A stretch of DNA of 64,000 nucleotides from the NCBI GenBank assembly GCA_019137255.1, contig WPDH01000008.1, positions 1-64,000 of the forward strand. Reading direction: 5' to 3'. Of the stretch, positions 35,868 through 47,460 are shown piece after piece. Source of the DNA: Corinectria fuckeliana. Its lineage: Eukaryota > Ascomycota > Sordariomycetes > Hypocreales > Nectriaceae. A model generated the notes under the pieces. It saw only the letters and a list, made by a program, of their open reading frames with translations, made no database searches and was not told the DNA's origin. Positions within the stretch are counted from its first letter, which is position 1. Every line of letters starts with the position of its first letter. The translations under genes were made by a program, and so were the position numbers.

Positions 35868-37780
35868 GCTAATTAGCGGAGGGACCGTGAACCGCCCGCC
35901 CACCAGCGAGTTGAGTGCCACCAGCCCGCCCGTCCACATCGTCGGTCGGGTGCCACCAACTAACTTGCGCGCTGGCTGCTGGCCGCTGGCTGCTCTCTCA
36001 GTCTGCTGGGAAGTCCAGTCCTGCCTGCTAGCCTCCAAAGCTCGGGGCTTATCGACAAGGGGGGACGGAGAGAACATGGGCCCAGCAGGGCTCGGCGCTC
36101 CGGTCTTCACAGCTTCACTGGCCACTGACGGTCGGAGCTTCTGAGCCGGGGGGTTCGACCTTTAGGCTCTGGCCTCTGGGCGCCTGGGATGTGGGGGTGG
36201 CCACGGGCCAAGGCTAGAAGGAGATCCAATGGGGGCGGGCACTCACAGTATTGTATTGCCGGTATCGTAGGCTGGCTTTGGCAGCAGTTCAGCTGTGGCT
36301 GGTAACTAAGTAGGTAGAGCTATGTACCTGGGGATTCGGAGCGCGCCGAACAGAGCGCGGGACGGGAGATGTTTGTGCGGGCAGAACAAACCCTGATGAA
36401 CCGCGAGAGGGGAGAGAAAGAGATGATGGGAGAAAAATCAGGAAAGAGTAGATGGCAGCAGAGACCCAAGTCCAAGCCGCACGCGGTAAAGGCAGAGGCG
36501 GGCTGGCTCGCCGGCTCTCGTGGCGGTGGAGACGCCCGTGGAGCCGCCGTGGGGATGGGGGTGGGACTGGGGCGAGTTCGTGAAAGACTTCCGAGCGATA
36601 ATACTTGATAAGACTGGTGCGAGGTCCAAGACCCAAGTCTCCAAGTTGTAAAAGGGGTTTTCGCTCTGATGCAAGATGGAAAGAAGATGCGGATCGTTGG
36701 CGGTGGTGGATGAAGTGTAGATGTAGATGTAGATGGTACAAAGTGCGAAGAGCCCCGGCAGACAAAGGTGGTGTTTTTAAACTACCACCACCACAGGAAA
36801 GACGCCAAATCAGGCAGTACCTAGGCGAGACACGGATAATGCCACAATAATCAACAAAGGCGCAGGATTGGGAGAATGTGCTGGATGAATGAGTGAAGGA
36901 TGTAGGTAAGGGTCGATTGGTTAAGGAGCCTCTTAACGTTTCAGATTGGATTGTTTAATGGTGGATTCAGACCGTGTAAAGAGGCGCACAACAATAAACT
37001 AGTAGAAGGAATGGAATATAGCACTGTCTCTACAGGTAGTAGGTCGAATGGTGGCGTAAGGAGGGGGACGACGCCTCATTGATTGATTCATTGAATTGGG
37101 TCACACCGGGATAACCAAGCTACGCTTTGGGGAACACACACGGATGAATGATGGTGCGTAGTTACCAAATCGGAGACAATGAGACCAGGTACCCAGGCGC
37201 AGGGTCCTGAAAGAGCAAATCATCGCTTCAAGGGATCCAATGCGTGCAGCGTGCTTCCATTGGCGGGGGGGGGACCCTGGGGAGCTGCTGCAACCCGGCG
37301 CTTAACTATTCCTCTAGACATTAGCTTAACTGCTAGGCTTCTATGGACTAGGAACCATGACTGGCCACTGGTGATGAGGGCGGTCGGTCATGGGCGATAA
37401 AAATGCGACGAGGGGGGTGGTTGGTGGTTGGGGTTCTTTTTATCTCTGGGGCTCCAGTGTTGCGTCAAGTTGCATTCACAGTGATTCAGGATCCAGGCGC
37501 TACGAATTACTACTAGTACGTACTACCGGCCTCCCCAGGTACTACCTACCTACCTAGCCAACTTGCCACCAGATAACGGAGTCTTTAGACAAGTCTAGCA
37601 AGCAAGCAGGACGCGCTACGGAGTTACGCAAGTGCCGGACCAGAGCAACTGTCATGGTGTAACAGACATTGATGAAAAGCCCACTTCAGCACCGCACCCC
37701 GGGGGACTCATTGGCACAAGAACTTGGTTGATGCGCTGGCCATCATTTGACAATGATGCAATGCGTTTCGCCAACGAGGC

Positions 37781-37842
37781 CGGGGGGGGGGGGGGGGGGC
37801 TCCCCCCCANNGGGGGGGGGGGGGGGGGGGGGGGGGGGGGCT
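37781..37842. other. G-homopolymer with assembly gap (NN at 37810-37811)
   Basis: A run of about 20 G, then 'ctccccccca', NN, then about 30 G. The layout looks like a collapsed or mis-polished homopolymer. The true length and even the orientation of the parts are uncertain. Confidence 0.8.
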
Positions 37843-39711
37843 TCCACCCAAGGTTCTAATTGAAGGTTCCATCCGCTGCCCAGAATGCCACATCCATTCA
37901 ATTGGCTTCCTCCCACCTCTCCGCACACGTTAACTAATAGGCCTGCCTATCTTTTGTTTCCGGCATCCGATCGGACAAGTCGCTTCCGCGCTCACCTGAA
38001 CCTCTTGTATCAGGATTGCCGCACGGGGCTCTCGGGCCGTCTTCTACTGCGACGCGGTCCGAGCAGAGTCCTGGGAGGAGCAGGATTCGAAGTCGATTGA
38101 AGACGCGGGTTTGATCTCACAGCTCGAGCCTGTTTGCTTTGCGAACCACCTCCCGTAGCTCAACTGAGCGTATGAAGCTACCCTTGCTCTCCGAGTCGGA
38201 TCGGAGAATTATCGAGAAGTCGTCTTTACAGTTAGTAAAGAACAACACCTAAAAAGCCCGAAAAAACACACATCCGTTAATTGACCGAAATATACCACAT
38301 TCATCGTGGCCCGGCTATTGGTCCGGCCCTGTAACAGCCAACGCGCTGTGGCCGCTGTACCTAACGCGCTGGCCGCTGCAGCCCCTGACCCGTCTGTTTC
38401 TCGTTCGTCTGCTCATAGTATTTGTATGCGATCGGGATCTTGATGTCGACGGCAACAGCGGTAGAGGCTGCGGTGGGTGCTGTGTTGCGATTGTTGTACG
38501 CACGAGCAGTTGTAAGCTTATGTAATGTAGTCATTGCGGCGCTGATTGACTGTGGGCGTGGGAAATCACGTGTGGCCTTCAGACTGTTTCCGTTCTAGAA
38601 CGCTCATTAATTGCCTGGTCTTCAACTCTTCGTAGTAATTCTGTCTGACTGACTAGACGACTACCTAATTAGACCCAATTGGTAAGAGGCCGACTCATCC
38701 GCCAGCGAATGATAAAAACTAGCAAGGTCACAAGCTTCGGGGTGGACTATGTTGACCAGCATTAGACTTCTCGTATTTCCCCAGGATTCTCCTCGTAAGA
38801 TCAGCATCGCTTGGTCCCCGTAATATCAAACCTAGACTTGCGGAACACGATGCGAACCGCCACATTGGGATGCTCCTGAAGTTCAATGGCGGTGGGGTTG
38901 AGCTCTGCCGCACCTCTCACAAGGACGAGCCCATCACCACCTCGGCCCCGGACGGGCGACGACGTTCCCAACTTAGACCTACCCCAGATTTTCCATCTCC
39001 CCCCCAGGGCGCTGGGCGGCGGCCAACGACCGGGTGTTTTGAGGGTTTGTGATCTGGGTAGATGCAGGGACGGGGCTTGGGATGGCCTAGCGATGGGTTC
39101 GTGGGATGGTTGCCATGTGGGAAATGGTCCTTGTGGAACGAGGCTTCGATGTCGGTGTGCGGCTGCGACTCTGCCATAAGGGCGAGCGTTTTCCTTGCCA
39201 GGACGCTTCCCAGCCGGCTGGGATGTCGGATTCTCGGTGTTCCAGCTCACTGCCCAGTGGGAACAGTCACTTTAGATTCGCTGGAGAATCAAGGTGAGAC
39301 AGAGATACAGCTTCAACCGCAAAGTCATCATCCTAGGTTATAAGTGTCTCATCGAATCCCCCTTCTGGGTGCTTTGCGGCTAGAGACGTGAGAGCTCTGT
39401 CTGGCCCGTGCCCGTGCCCCGCCACTAGAGCCGATACGTACTCCTTTAGTCGCGCGTCTTTGCGCAAGCTTGTCGCGTTCCCACTTTGCAGGTGCACCAC
39501 TTGGGGTACTTCGCATAGTTACATGGAATCTGTTAGTTAAGCAACATCCTCAACAACATCATCAACATAACCGCCAAGAGGAAGACCAACTCTCAATCGA
39601 GCCAATCGCCCACAGTCACCGATACGCGGCATCTTACTCGCAAACCAACCCGCGAGCGGTCGAGGCCGCTGTCCCCCTCCTCTCAACCTCCTCCTCCCCT
39701 CTATCATCACA

Positions 39712-41393
39712 ATGGACGACACTCCCCCCGCCAGAACACCGTCGCGAACTCCCAATCGCCGCGCCGCCACCTCCGAGCTGCCCTCCGGCCGACACTCCGT
39801 CCACACGCCCCTCGATCGCAGCACCACGCGAGACCTGCGCAACTCGATCCGCCGCGCCACTCCGGGATCCGCCAGCCAAAGGAACAATGCGCCCACGCCG
39901 CACGCCAAAGCCGCCCGCCGCGCGCTCAACCAGCGTCGCACCGCCATGTTCACGCCTGGCAAGAACCGTCGACGCAGCCTGATGCAGCAGCGCGAGACGC
40001 CCCTGGGCATTCTGCGCAACCTCGGCAAGGTTCTCGCGCCCACCAGCCAGCCCGTTCACTCGTCCTCGTCCTCGCCGCGGGACAAGTCTGGGATTGCGCC
40101 CGTACGGGAAGACGACGACGACGATGACCTGTACGACGATGATTACGATGACGATTTGCCGATTGATAGGCCACGGCTCTCATTGCCGATTGATCAGTCA
40201 GACGCCGACGACGACTCGGGCGAGGAACTGCGCCCGCCCCGTCTATCAGGCGTTGAGGAGGAAAACTACACTGTACAGTCCGTTGAGCTGCCCCGGCGCT
40301 TTGCCAACGATCAATCCAGACTGTCGCGGGGTAGCCTGGGCAGCGTGCGGTTCAGTGATATCTACAATGAGCCCACGGAGGAGATTGGCCAACAGTCCGA
40401 CTTCTTCCCGGGGTTCCTCGAAGATCTCCAAGCCAGAGTTGACGAGGATGACCCCAGTCTCGAGCGGTAAGTCTCCGCCGCGTAAATCTCACGGAAGCAC
40501 AAATCCTAACCAACTATAGAATCGATGCTGATGCTGATCCCACTCGGCGGATGACCATGGGCCGTGAGAGTGACTTCAACTTCGACATTCCCGTGGGGGT
40601 TGAGGACCAAACCACCTTTCTCATGTCGGAGCCAGCTGCAGATATCCCCCCGACGTCGCCCATCGTCGATCGATCCGTTGCTGAGGCCATGGCAGCCGCA
40701 TCACGGCAGGACACTGTAGGAGACGTTGCGCTTGGCGCCTCCGACTCGGACCTAGGACCCAACTTCGACACGGGAGGATTCGACTTGGATGCAGGAGGCT
40801 TCGATGACCACAGCTCGATCACTGAGGATGGGGCTATCGAAACAGAGCCCGTGCCTACCAGGACCGGGACACCCGTTCCTACGAGGACAAAGGCGTCGCT
40901 CAAGCCCCGGAAGAAGCAAAAGCGGATATCGAAGCATGGTGTCGAGTACCCGGCACTGCCCACATCGTTTGTCAAGAGAGTGGCGCAAACCTCGTTGCAA
41001 TCCTCCGGGCTTAGCAACCAGCGAATATCGGCGGACACCCTCGAGGCTCTCACGCAGGCATCGGAATGGTTCTTTGAACAGTTGGGAGACGATCTCGGCG
41101 CCTATGCCGACCACGCCAAGCGCAAGACCGTCGAGGAGAGCGACGTCTTGACGCTCATGAAGAGGTATGTAACGGTCATCGGCTCCTTGCTTCTCTATTT
41201 CTCCAAATGCTAAATATCGTACAGGCAGCGCCAGATCGGATCCCGCGCCACCATCTTCTCCCAGGCGCAGAGGCACCTCCCACGGGAACTACTCCAGGAG
41301 CTGAGGATGCCCGTTCCGCAACCCGCCAAGCAGCGCCGTGCCAAGCGGACGCGAGAAGGCGACGAAGAGGACGTTACAACGGAGGTTACATGA
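39712..41393 (+). CDS. CENP-T, inner-kinetochore histone-fold protein
   Basis: CENP-T (S. pombe Cnp20, yeast Cnn1) links centromeric chromatin to the outer kinetochore as part of the CENP-T-W-S-X complex. Exons 39712-40466, 40520-41164 and 41225-41393, with 53- and 60-bp introns; 522 residues. The N-terminus is basic and Thr-Pro rich ('TPPARTPSRTPNRR'), like the CDK-regulated outer-kinetochore-binding arm. 'RRSLMQQRETPLGILRNLGK' is a likely conserved helix. An acidic region follows. Residues ~390-490 form the histone fold, with 'YPALPTSFVKRVAQTS', 'LEALTQASEWFFEQLGDDL', 'ADHAKRKTVEESDVLTLMKR' and the extension 'FSQAQRHLPRELLQELRMP'. The gene ends 46 bp from the end of the convergent SHY1 gene. 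Confidence 0.93.
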
Positions 41394-41439
41394 ATATTTA
41401 CAAGGATATGAATGGGGAGGGTGGTGTTTTTCCTTTAGC

Positions 41440-42603
41440 CTAGAAGCCCTTGGAGCGGGCTACCCGACGAGCAACGTTTGACGTTGGCTTCTTGATGACC
41501 ATGGCCAGCATAATGGAGGTGGCCAAGGAAAGTGCATACCTAAAGAGGCTCGGTCAGAGTCATGGACGTGGAACATGGGCATGGAATGTGGGCATAGGGA
41601 TGGAAGCAGAGGGATCAGCGTACCATGTGAAGATGTACTGGGCATGATTGTTGCGGAGGTTGACCTCGGCAGCTCGTCCGTAGGGGATGCCACGGGCCTC
41701 GTAGTCGACCATCCGCATAAACTCGGGTTCTGCTGTCCGTTAGTCAACACGTCGGGCGAGAAACTGCCAGTGGCTTACCCATGGTGGCCTCGACCCAGAC
41801 TGGCTGGCTGCCCGTCAGCTGAGCCATCTGCTTGACGTCGGGGAAATAGAAGTCGCCCCTCTCGGGCCTGTTGTCGGGGGTGAACATGTTCTTCTTCCAG
41901 GGCTCGCGCAGCAGGCCCTCGACGGTGACGTCGCCGGCGGGCAGGCCGTCGGGGCGGGAGCGCTGGTCGCGGTGCTTCTTGTCGATCCAGCCGCGGTTGA
42001 CGAGGATGGTGGAGGCGCCGGGGCCGCGGTCCAGCGGCGTGACCACCATGTAGCCGTCGGCGCCGTCGCGCATGCGCGGGCCGACGAGCATCTCGGCGTC
42101 GTGGCGGAAGCGGCCGGTGGCGTAGACGCGGCGGAAGTCGAAGTCGTGCACGGCGTCCGGGTCGATGGTCGGCGGCAGCGGCAGCGGGTCGCGCACGAGG
42201 CGGTCCTCGAACTTGGCGATGAGGTCCGACTTCCAGCCCAGGCGCTGGACCTGCCAGGAGCCGAGGATGAAGGCGGTGATGGGGATGATGGCTTTTGGGG
42301 GGGGGGGGGGTTCAGGTCAGGGTTTAGGTCCTTTCTTCCGGGGCTATGTGGGGAGAGAAACGCACCGAGGATGATGAGCCCGGGGCCGTGGCGCTTGCCC
42401 GCGCGGACGAGCTGCGGCGGCGCATCGAGGATGGACACGAAGTCGTTGTCGACGTCGTCGGCGGGCGGCGGTTTGGAGCCGCGACGGGCGACGGGCGACG
42501 ACGTGAAGGGCCTGCGCGGTGCGACGGGCCGCCGGACGACGCTGCGGGGGAGGGTCCGGGACGCTCGCAGGCTGCGCAGGAGCAGGTTCCGGGACGCGTT
42601 CAT
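41440..42603 (-). CDS. SHY1: SURF1/SHY1 cytochrome c oxidase assembly factor
   Basis: A mitochondrial inner-membrane chaperone for early Cox1 assembly and haem a insertion. Four minus-strand exons: 42603-42366, 42291-41779, 41729-41624 and 41539-41440. They give 318 residues with all junctions in frame. Residues 1-~40 are Arg-rich, a presequence ('RRPVAPRRPFTSSPVARRG'). TM1 (~73-92) reads 'GLIILGAIIPITAFILGSWQ', followed by the family motif 'WQVQRLGWK'. The intermembrane-space domain has 'FRRVYATGRF', 'GYMVVTPLDR' and 'ILVNRGWIDKK'. TM2 (~285-302) is 'WYALSLATSIMLAMV'. The first intron (42365-42292) contains a ~16-G run just before the acceptor on the sense strand's complement, which could stress splicing or sequencing. 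Confidence 0.94.
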
Positions 42604-43682
42604 TGCGGCGAGCGACGCATTGGGCGGTTTTGGGGAAGCGTGGGGGGTGAGTCGGAGAGAGACAGGGAGAGAGAGAGGAAGAGACGGTGGTGGTGATGAT
42701 GTCGCCGGTGGTGGGATGGGCCGGTGGGTGGGTGGGAAGCTTCGGACCGGGGATGGTCTCCACTGGGCGGGGCTTCACTACCCAAGGTGCCAAGCAACCA
42801 AGGTACGTCCATGGCAAGCAAGCGGGCGGCCAATATCCTGAGCCTCCTTGTGCCTCTACAGCGAATCAATTGCTACATCATCGAGTCTTTTAGTTCTTGA
42901 AAACTGTTGTCATGTTTCTTCTTCTTCTTCATCACTGTTGATTGCTCGGGCTCCCTTGCTTGGCAACAAACCAGACATGCGTCTGTCTGTCCATTGCCCG
43001 ATTGTCCGAACCAGCACCATATGTAGTCAGTCCCATCTTCGCCAACGCCGGTCAGGCAGCTGCACAGCTGCACAGCGACAAACGCCGTCTGAGGATTATC
43101 TGCAAGTTCTGGTCCGTTAGGCCATCTGAAGGTTCCAGATCGCGAGCCCGTGCCGACGCCTCTTCTCCTGAGGACGGGGGCATTTAGGCATGCGCTCTGC
43201 AATAGGCTCACCTTGGGGACTATCCGGCTTGCAAGGGAATTTCGGTGTGTCATGCAAGGTACACCTAGTTCACCCAGAGCCGTCAATCGATCAGCGTAGC
43301 CTTGTTTCAGTTGCACTCTTCCTATGGTCAGTTGGTAGCGGTTGACCTTCCACGTTAGAGATGTCACGCCGATGGGTATATCCGCAGTCGCTATGCGAGC
43401 GTCTTGTTGTGGGTGTCCCAAGGTTGGGCTCCAAGTTTCTCTTCGGATACTCTCAGGCGATCCAGCAATGGCAATCCCTCGGCATCATTCCCTGGTGGGG
43501 ATAAGTAACTTCGGCGACTCCTTGACCATCTATCAAGTGCGACAGCATAAGCCGAGTCAGTTCGGAGACCTGATGGGAGCACGGGCGTGTCATCTTTGGC
43601 GGATTTTTGTCTGATCCCTGGCTCCAACCGCGACTAGGCGCGAGCGAGTATGGGGTAATTTCGTCTTTGAACTGCTCAAGCT
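42604..43682. other. Intergenic upstream of SHY1
   Basis: This holds the SHY1 promoter and the 3' end of the next minus-strand gene. It has a (CTT)n tract near 42916-42932. A 182-codon minus frame here (42873-43421) has no recognisable features and I do not call it. Confidence 0.5.
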
Positions 43683-45979
43683 TCATCCCCATCGCGCCCA
43701 GTTCTTCAACGTGTGCATGACACCAGCCGACGTGGCCGATGGATCAAAGCCACTGGACCCGTTTTGGCGGAACGAGACCCGCCGGGGCCGGTGGTAGTAC
43801 AGGTCTGCTTCTCGGAATGCGTAGTCGACGCCCGGGGTCGAGGGCGAAGGGACCGGCAGCTGGTGCGATGCGGCTTCCTCCTCACTCTGGGTGGTGCTCC
43901 GGGACTCGTCTGAAGAGAACGCCCCAGAGGCTTTGCCCGGTTGGCTCCTGTCCACCGTCCTTGCTGCTGTCGACTCAGACCCCGATGAGCGAAAGTGCGT
44001 CCGCAGCAGCTCCGGAGAGCTGGGTCCGGTCTCAATCGATGATCCCCGCGCCGAGTTGGATGAAGGGGTATTGGAGCTGGAAGAGCTGTCTCTGTCGAAG
44101 TTGTGCATTCCGTGGATGGACAGATTGGTCCTCGTGTTGGGACGCTTGTGAAGTTGGCGGAGACTATAGATCTAGGCGGCAGTCAGGATCGCGTCAACGA
44201 CGTTGGGAAACGAAGCAGATTTACCTGAGGTCGGTCCTCGTCTTGAACGTGCGGCGCAGGGACACCGCCGCTCTGGACAGAGGCCATGGCAAGCTGAACA
44301 ATCTCGTACAGCGAAGGCACGAGGAACAAGACGGCCAAGACGAGCGCATGAAACACCAGGACCGAGTAGCCGATGGCGCTGCCCGCTTGATGGCTGGAGA
44401 TGTTTGGGATCATTCCGATGCATGCGAGCAGAACGCAGAGCCTTGCGCAGGGGAGCAGGGATCCCCTGGACAACAGGCCCCAACGCGACCAAGCCCACGC
44501 CGAAAGACTTAGATGAAGGGCTTCGCACCCGATCAGGACAAACAATTGGGTCGTTCCCTTGGCCTGCAAGCCCCCGATTGCAGCTCCACGAGCGAGAAGC
44601 AGCACAAAGGTGACCAAGGTGTACAGGTCCTGAGTTCGCGATCCGGAGTCGTCTGTGTGCAGGTCCCCGAGGCCGTCGATGATGAGATAGCCCATGTTCT
44701 GGGGGCTCCTCTGGGACATCCCCCACCAGCAGGCAACAAGCACCAAGCTCACCACAAGGCCGGCTATGGCGGTGTAGTACTTGGGCAGGAAGCGGGCCTG
44801 GTCCAGCTGATACGACGTCCAGGCCACGATGGGCATCAGGAAGTAGCTGAGGAAGACGCGGAGCGCGACCCACGTAGCCGCCTTGTGTCGCTCCTTGGCC
44901 GACTTTTGAAGCGTCCAGAAGCTCGCCTCCCGGAACCAGTCGCGCGTCCACCGCAGCCTGAGCCCGAGCTGGATGACGCCGAAGAGGACGAGGAGAATGA
45001 CGAGGGCGAGCGAGACGATGTTGGTCCAGGTGGCCATGGTGACTGGGGCGCCGATGACCTGCGTCATGAGCTCGAGCCCCGGTGTCCCGCCAAAGGTCCC
45101 GTTGACCTCGTAGATGCCGTCGTTTACTCCGTAGTAGAGAGAATCCTGGATGACAAGGCCGCGCGGGAGCATCAGCGTGGACCAGCTGCTCGGGCTGACG
45201 ACGGGTTGCAGGAAGCCCGGGTATCTTAGGCTGAGCGCCCCCGAGAAGAAGACGAACTGGATGTACGACAAACAGTCGGCGATTCTGGTCAGGTGTGCTC
45301 GGCTCGACTCTTGCGAGTTCGGCAAGGCCTCGTCGTCGTCGGGAACTTGGCCCGCCCTTGACATCTCACGCCAGACCGCGGCCATGACAACCAGCATGAA
45401 TATCGCCAACGGTGCCCAGAGGAAAACCTCGTACGCAGCCGTGCCGATACTCGGCGTCAGGAAGCTGTCAAGACAGGCAACGGGGAGATCATCGGCGCCG
45501 CGCAGCTGGACGTTGAGCGTGAAAGCCGCCAGAGGACCAGGTCGGTTGATTCGGAACAGGAATTCGTAGCGGCTTATCAGCTGTTCCGGGCCATTCTGAG
45601 CCCACGGCGAGGGAAAGCAGGACGCGTTGGCGATTTCTCCCGGGTAGTACTGGGAGCCGCCGAGCTTGGCCAAGGCAACGCCAACGGTGACATTCTGACG
45701 AAGAACCTGCTCGCACGACGCCAGGTCCGGGTAGCGGCCCGTAATCTGGAGTTCCAGATTGGCTCCCCGGTCGCCGTTGCCGAGAAACGCCTCCAGGCTT
45801 TCCGAGACCAGATGGGGCTGCGACGAGACATGCTGGCCGGAGGATGCCAACAGGGGGAGACAATCCTGCTGCTGGGCGTAGGCTGCCAAGCTCAGACGGG
45901 CAAATGAAAGAACGAGGGTGTATATAGCAACTAGGCGGGAAGAGGAATTGGCGCGAAAGGGAAAGAAAAGAGCAGCCAT
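43683..45979 (-). CDS. Polytopic membrane protein, TRP/Flc-like
   Basis: Two exons, 45979-44225 and 44171-43683. The 53-bp intron has GTAAAT and CTAG sites and a CTGAC branch. The product is 747 residues. A signal peptide (~1-35) precedes an ectodomain (~36-185) with spaced cysteines and N-glycosylation sites ('QNVTVG', 'IANASCF'), the layout of the ML-like domain in fungal Flc/TRP proteins. A membrane helix at ~190 is followed by a cytosolic loop with 'DDDEALPNSQ'. Then come a second extracellular stretch with 'NGTFGGTPGLELM' and seven or eight further hydrophobic segments (e.g. 'IVSLALVILLVLFGVIQLGL', 'AIAGLVVSLVLVACWWG'). The C-terminal exon is a Ser-rich cytosolic tail. I assign it to the TRP-like/Flc superfamily on architecture only; the substrate is unknown (yeast Flc proteins affect FAD and calcium transport). 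Confidence 0.72.
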
Positions 45980-47460
45980 AGCCGAGGGGCGCGTCGCGAT
46001 GCGAGGGAGAGACGATGGCTACTAATTATGCAGGCAAAATGGGTTGAAGCTGCTCTGAGACAGGGAATAACTTCGTATATATTCCGGGGAAGGGGATCCG
46101 TTGGAAAATCCATTCTGCAGCTACCGACAGCCGGTTGATGTACGCGAGGCGCTAGAAGATCAGTCCCAGAATCACGCGGCTTCTGGCGTGTGAAAAGGGG
46201 GAAGGGAACCCATCCATCGTGGGTCCATCGAGGCGATCCCAGCAGTTTCGGAGCACGGGCCAATAAGAGATGGATGGAGTCGTGAAGACTCGGATGTTTA
46301 CATACAGTCTACTCTCCCCTCACAGCCTCATGGTGCAGAGAGGACTGAATATCCAGGGTTAGTAGTTAACTGGGTGGTTTGCGTCTTTTTCGACGAATTT
46401 CGAGCAGTTTCACTAGTAGGGAGATGGTTCTACATATAAGCTGCTGCACAGCGCAAAACGGTCGAGCATAGGTCCGGCTCATACTATGAGTGGCAACGCC
46501 GCCTCTCAGAATACGAATATTATGTACGGCCCGAGAGCGAATTCTCTGGTTCTTGTGTCAATATAGCAGTTATTATGGACGATATAGCTGCTGCTCCTAA
46601 TAGCCCCGTAGTGGCTGGGATCGTAGCGACTGCCTTAATCGGGGCCGTCGCTAGGGTCCGGATGAGGGCCGTGGTAGCCGGCAAAGTAGACTTACCCACG
46701 TACCCGGGAGGCTAGAAAAATGGATTGGAAATGGAACTGCCGGCTTCCAGGAGGGATATTGTATGAAGGAAAATACAAGTAAAAATAGACAAAAGAGTGC
46801 GCTTCAATTGGTAAGGAAAACAGGATATCAAGGAAAACAGTTGCTGCAACGGCTACATCAGGCAAGTCAAAGGGGGGATAATGAGTATTGGCAAAACAAG
46901 ACTATCAATTTAATAGGAGGGAAAAGTAGGCACCGAGCTAATACCCAGTCCCATAGTCATCCTACCCTAGACGTCCACTACCACCAACACAGCACTCACA
47001 AACATAGAGTCAACCTCATTCAATCTGAGAGGGCAGTCAAGATCAGATGGCAAAAATGGATGGACACCAAACTTGAGACCAGACCGAACGGCAGTTTTAC
47101 TCGTAATGACCACAGCGACTAGACGCAAGCGCACAAGGACAACAATAACTTACCTAACCTAACCTAACCTAGACTTCACACCGTGCTAAGGCGCTGACTC
47201 AGCCGCCGGACTTCATGCAAGATGACAAAAGAGAACCACACAGTCTCGGACTTTAGCCAAAGCTTTCAAGTTGATGGAAGCATGATTTCATGAGCCTATT
47301 ACTATATGAAAGTGTTAAAGTAGTTGTGAATAGCAGCGTTACGAAGAGTAGAGTTGACAACAAGCCAGCGTCGACTTGCAAGATGCCCAAAAAGCCAAGG
47401 TAGATGTTCCCGATACAGCCGAGATCAAGCCCGCGAAACTATCCTCAACTGACATTCACC
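45980..47460. other. Intergenic with one unexplained open stretch
   Basis: This separates the TRP-like gene promoter from the amidase 3' end. At 46440-46715 a plus-strand frame stays open for 91 codons; it is listed separately. 'ctaacctaacctaacct' occurs at 47152-47172 but lacks the telomeric CCCTAA unit. Confidence 0.5.
46440..46715 (+). other. Unassigned 91-codon open stretch, possible gene fragment
   Basis: From just after a TAA at 46437 to a TAG at 46713 the frame is open, but its first ATG is only at codon 45 (46573). The first half has a coding-like aromatic pattern ('YYEWQRRLSEYEYYVRPE'). The second half is Ala/Val-rich and ends 'KVDLPTYPGG'. It resembles nothing I know. It could be an exon remnant or part of a decayed element. 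Confidence 0.2.

Larger units (their letters stand above)
35392..39711. other. Long intergenic region between divergent rac1 and CENP-T
   Basis: A 4.3-kb region containing an 8-bp repeat array, a G-rich assembly gap (both listed separately) and TACCTACC-type motifs near 37540-37560. Minus-strand frames at 38.8-39.25 kb and plus-strand frames at 39.47 kb look incidental. No gene is supported. It presumably holds the rac1 promoter and 5' UTR. Confidence 0.5.

Noticed and set aside
38801..39250. 149-codon minus-strand frame upstream of CENP-T
   Set aside because: Proline-rich low-complexity sequence without motif; no support beyond openness.
41972..42841. 289-codon plus-strand frame over SHY1
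   Set aside because: Antisense to SURF1 exons whose protein sequence is unambiguous.
42873..43421. 182-codon minus-strand frame
   Set aside because: No family resemblance, Lys-run artefact near its end, no splice context.
47152..47172. Repeated 'cctaa' as telomeric repeat
   Set aside because: The unit is five bases (CTAAC), only about four copies, and lacks the CCCTAA hexamer.
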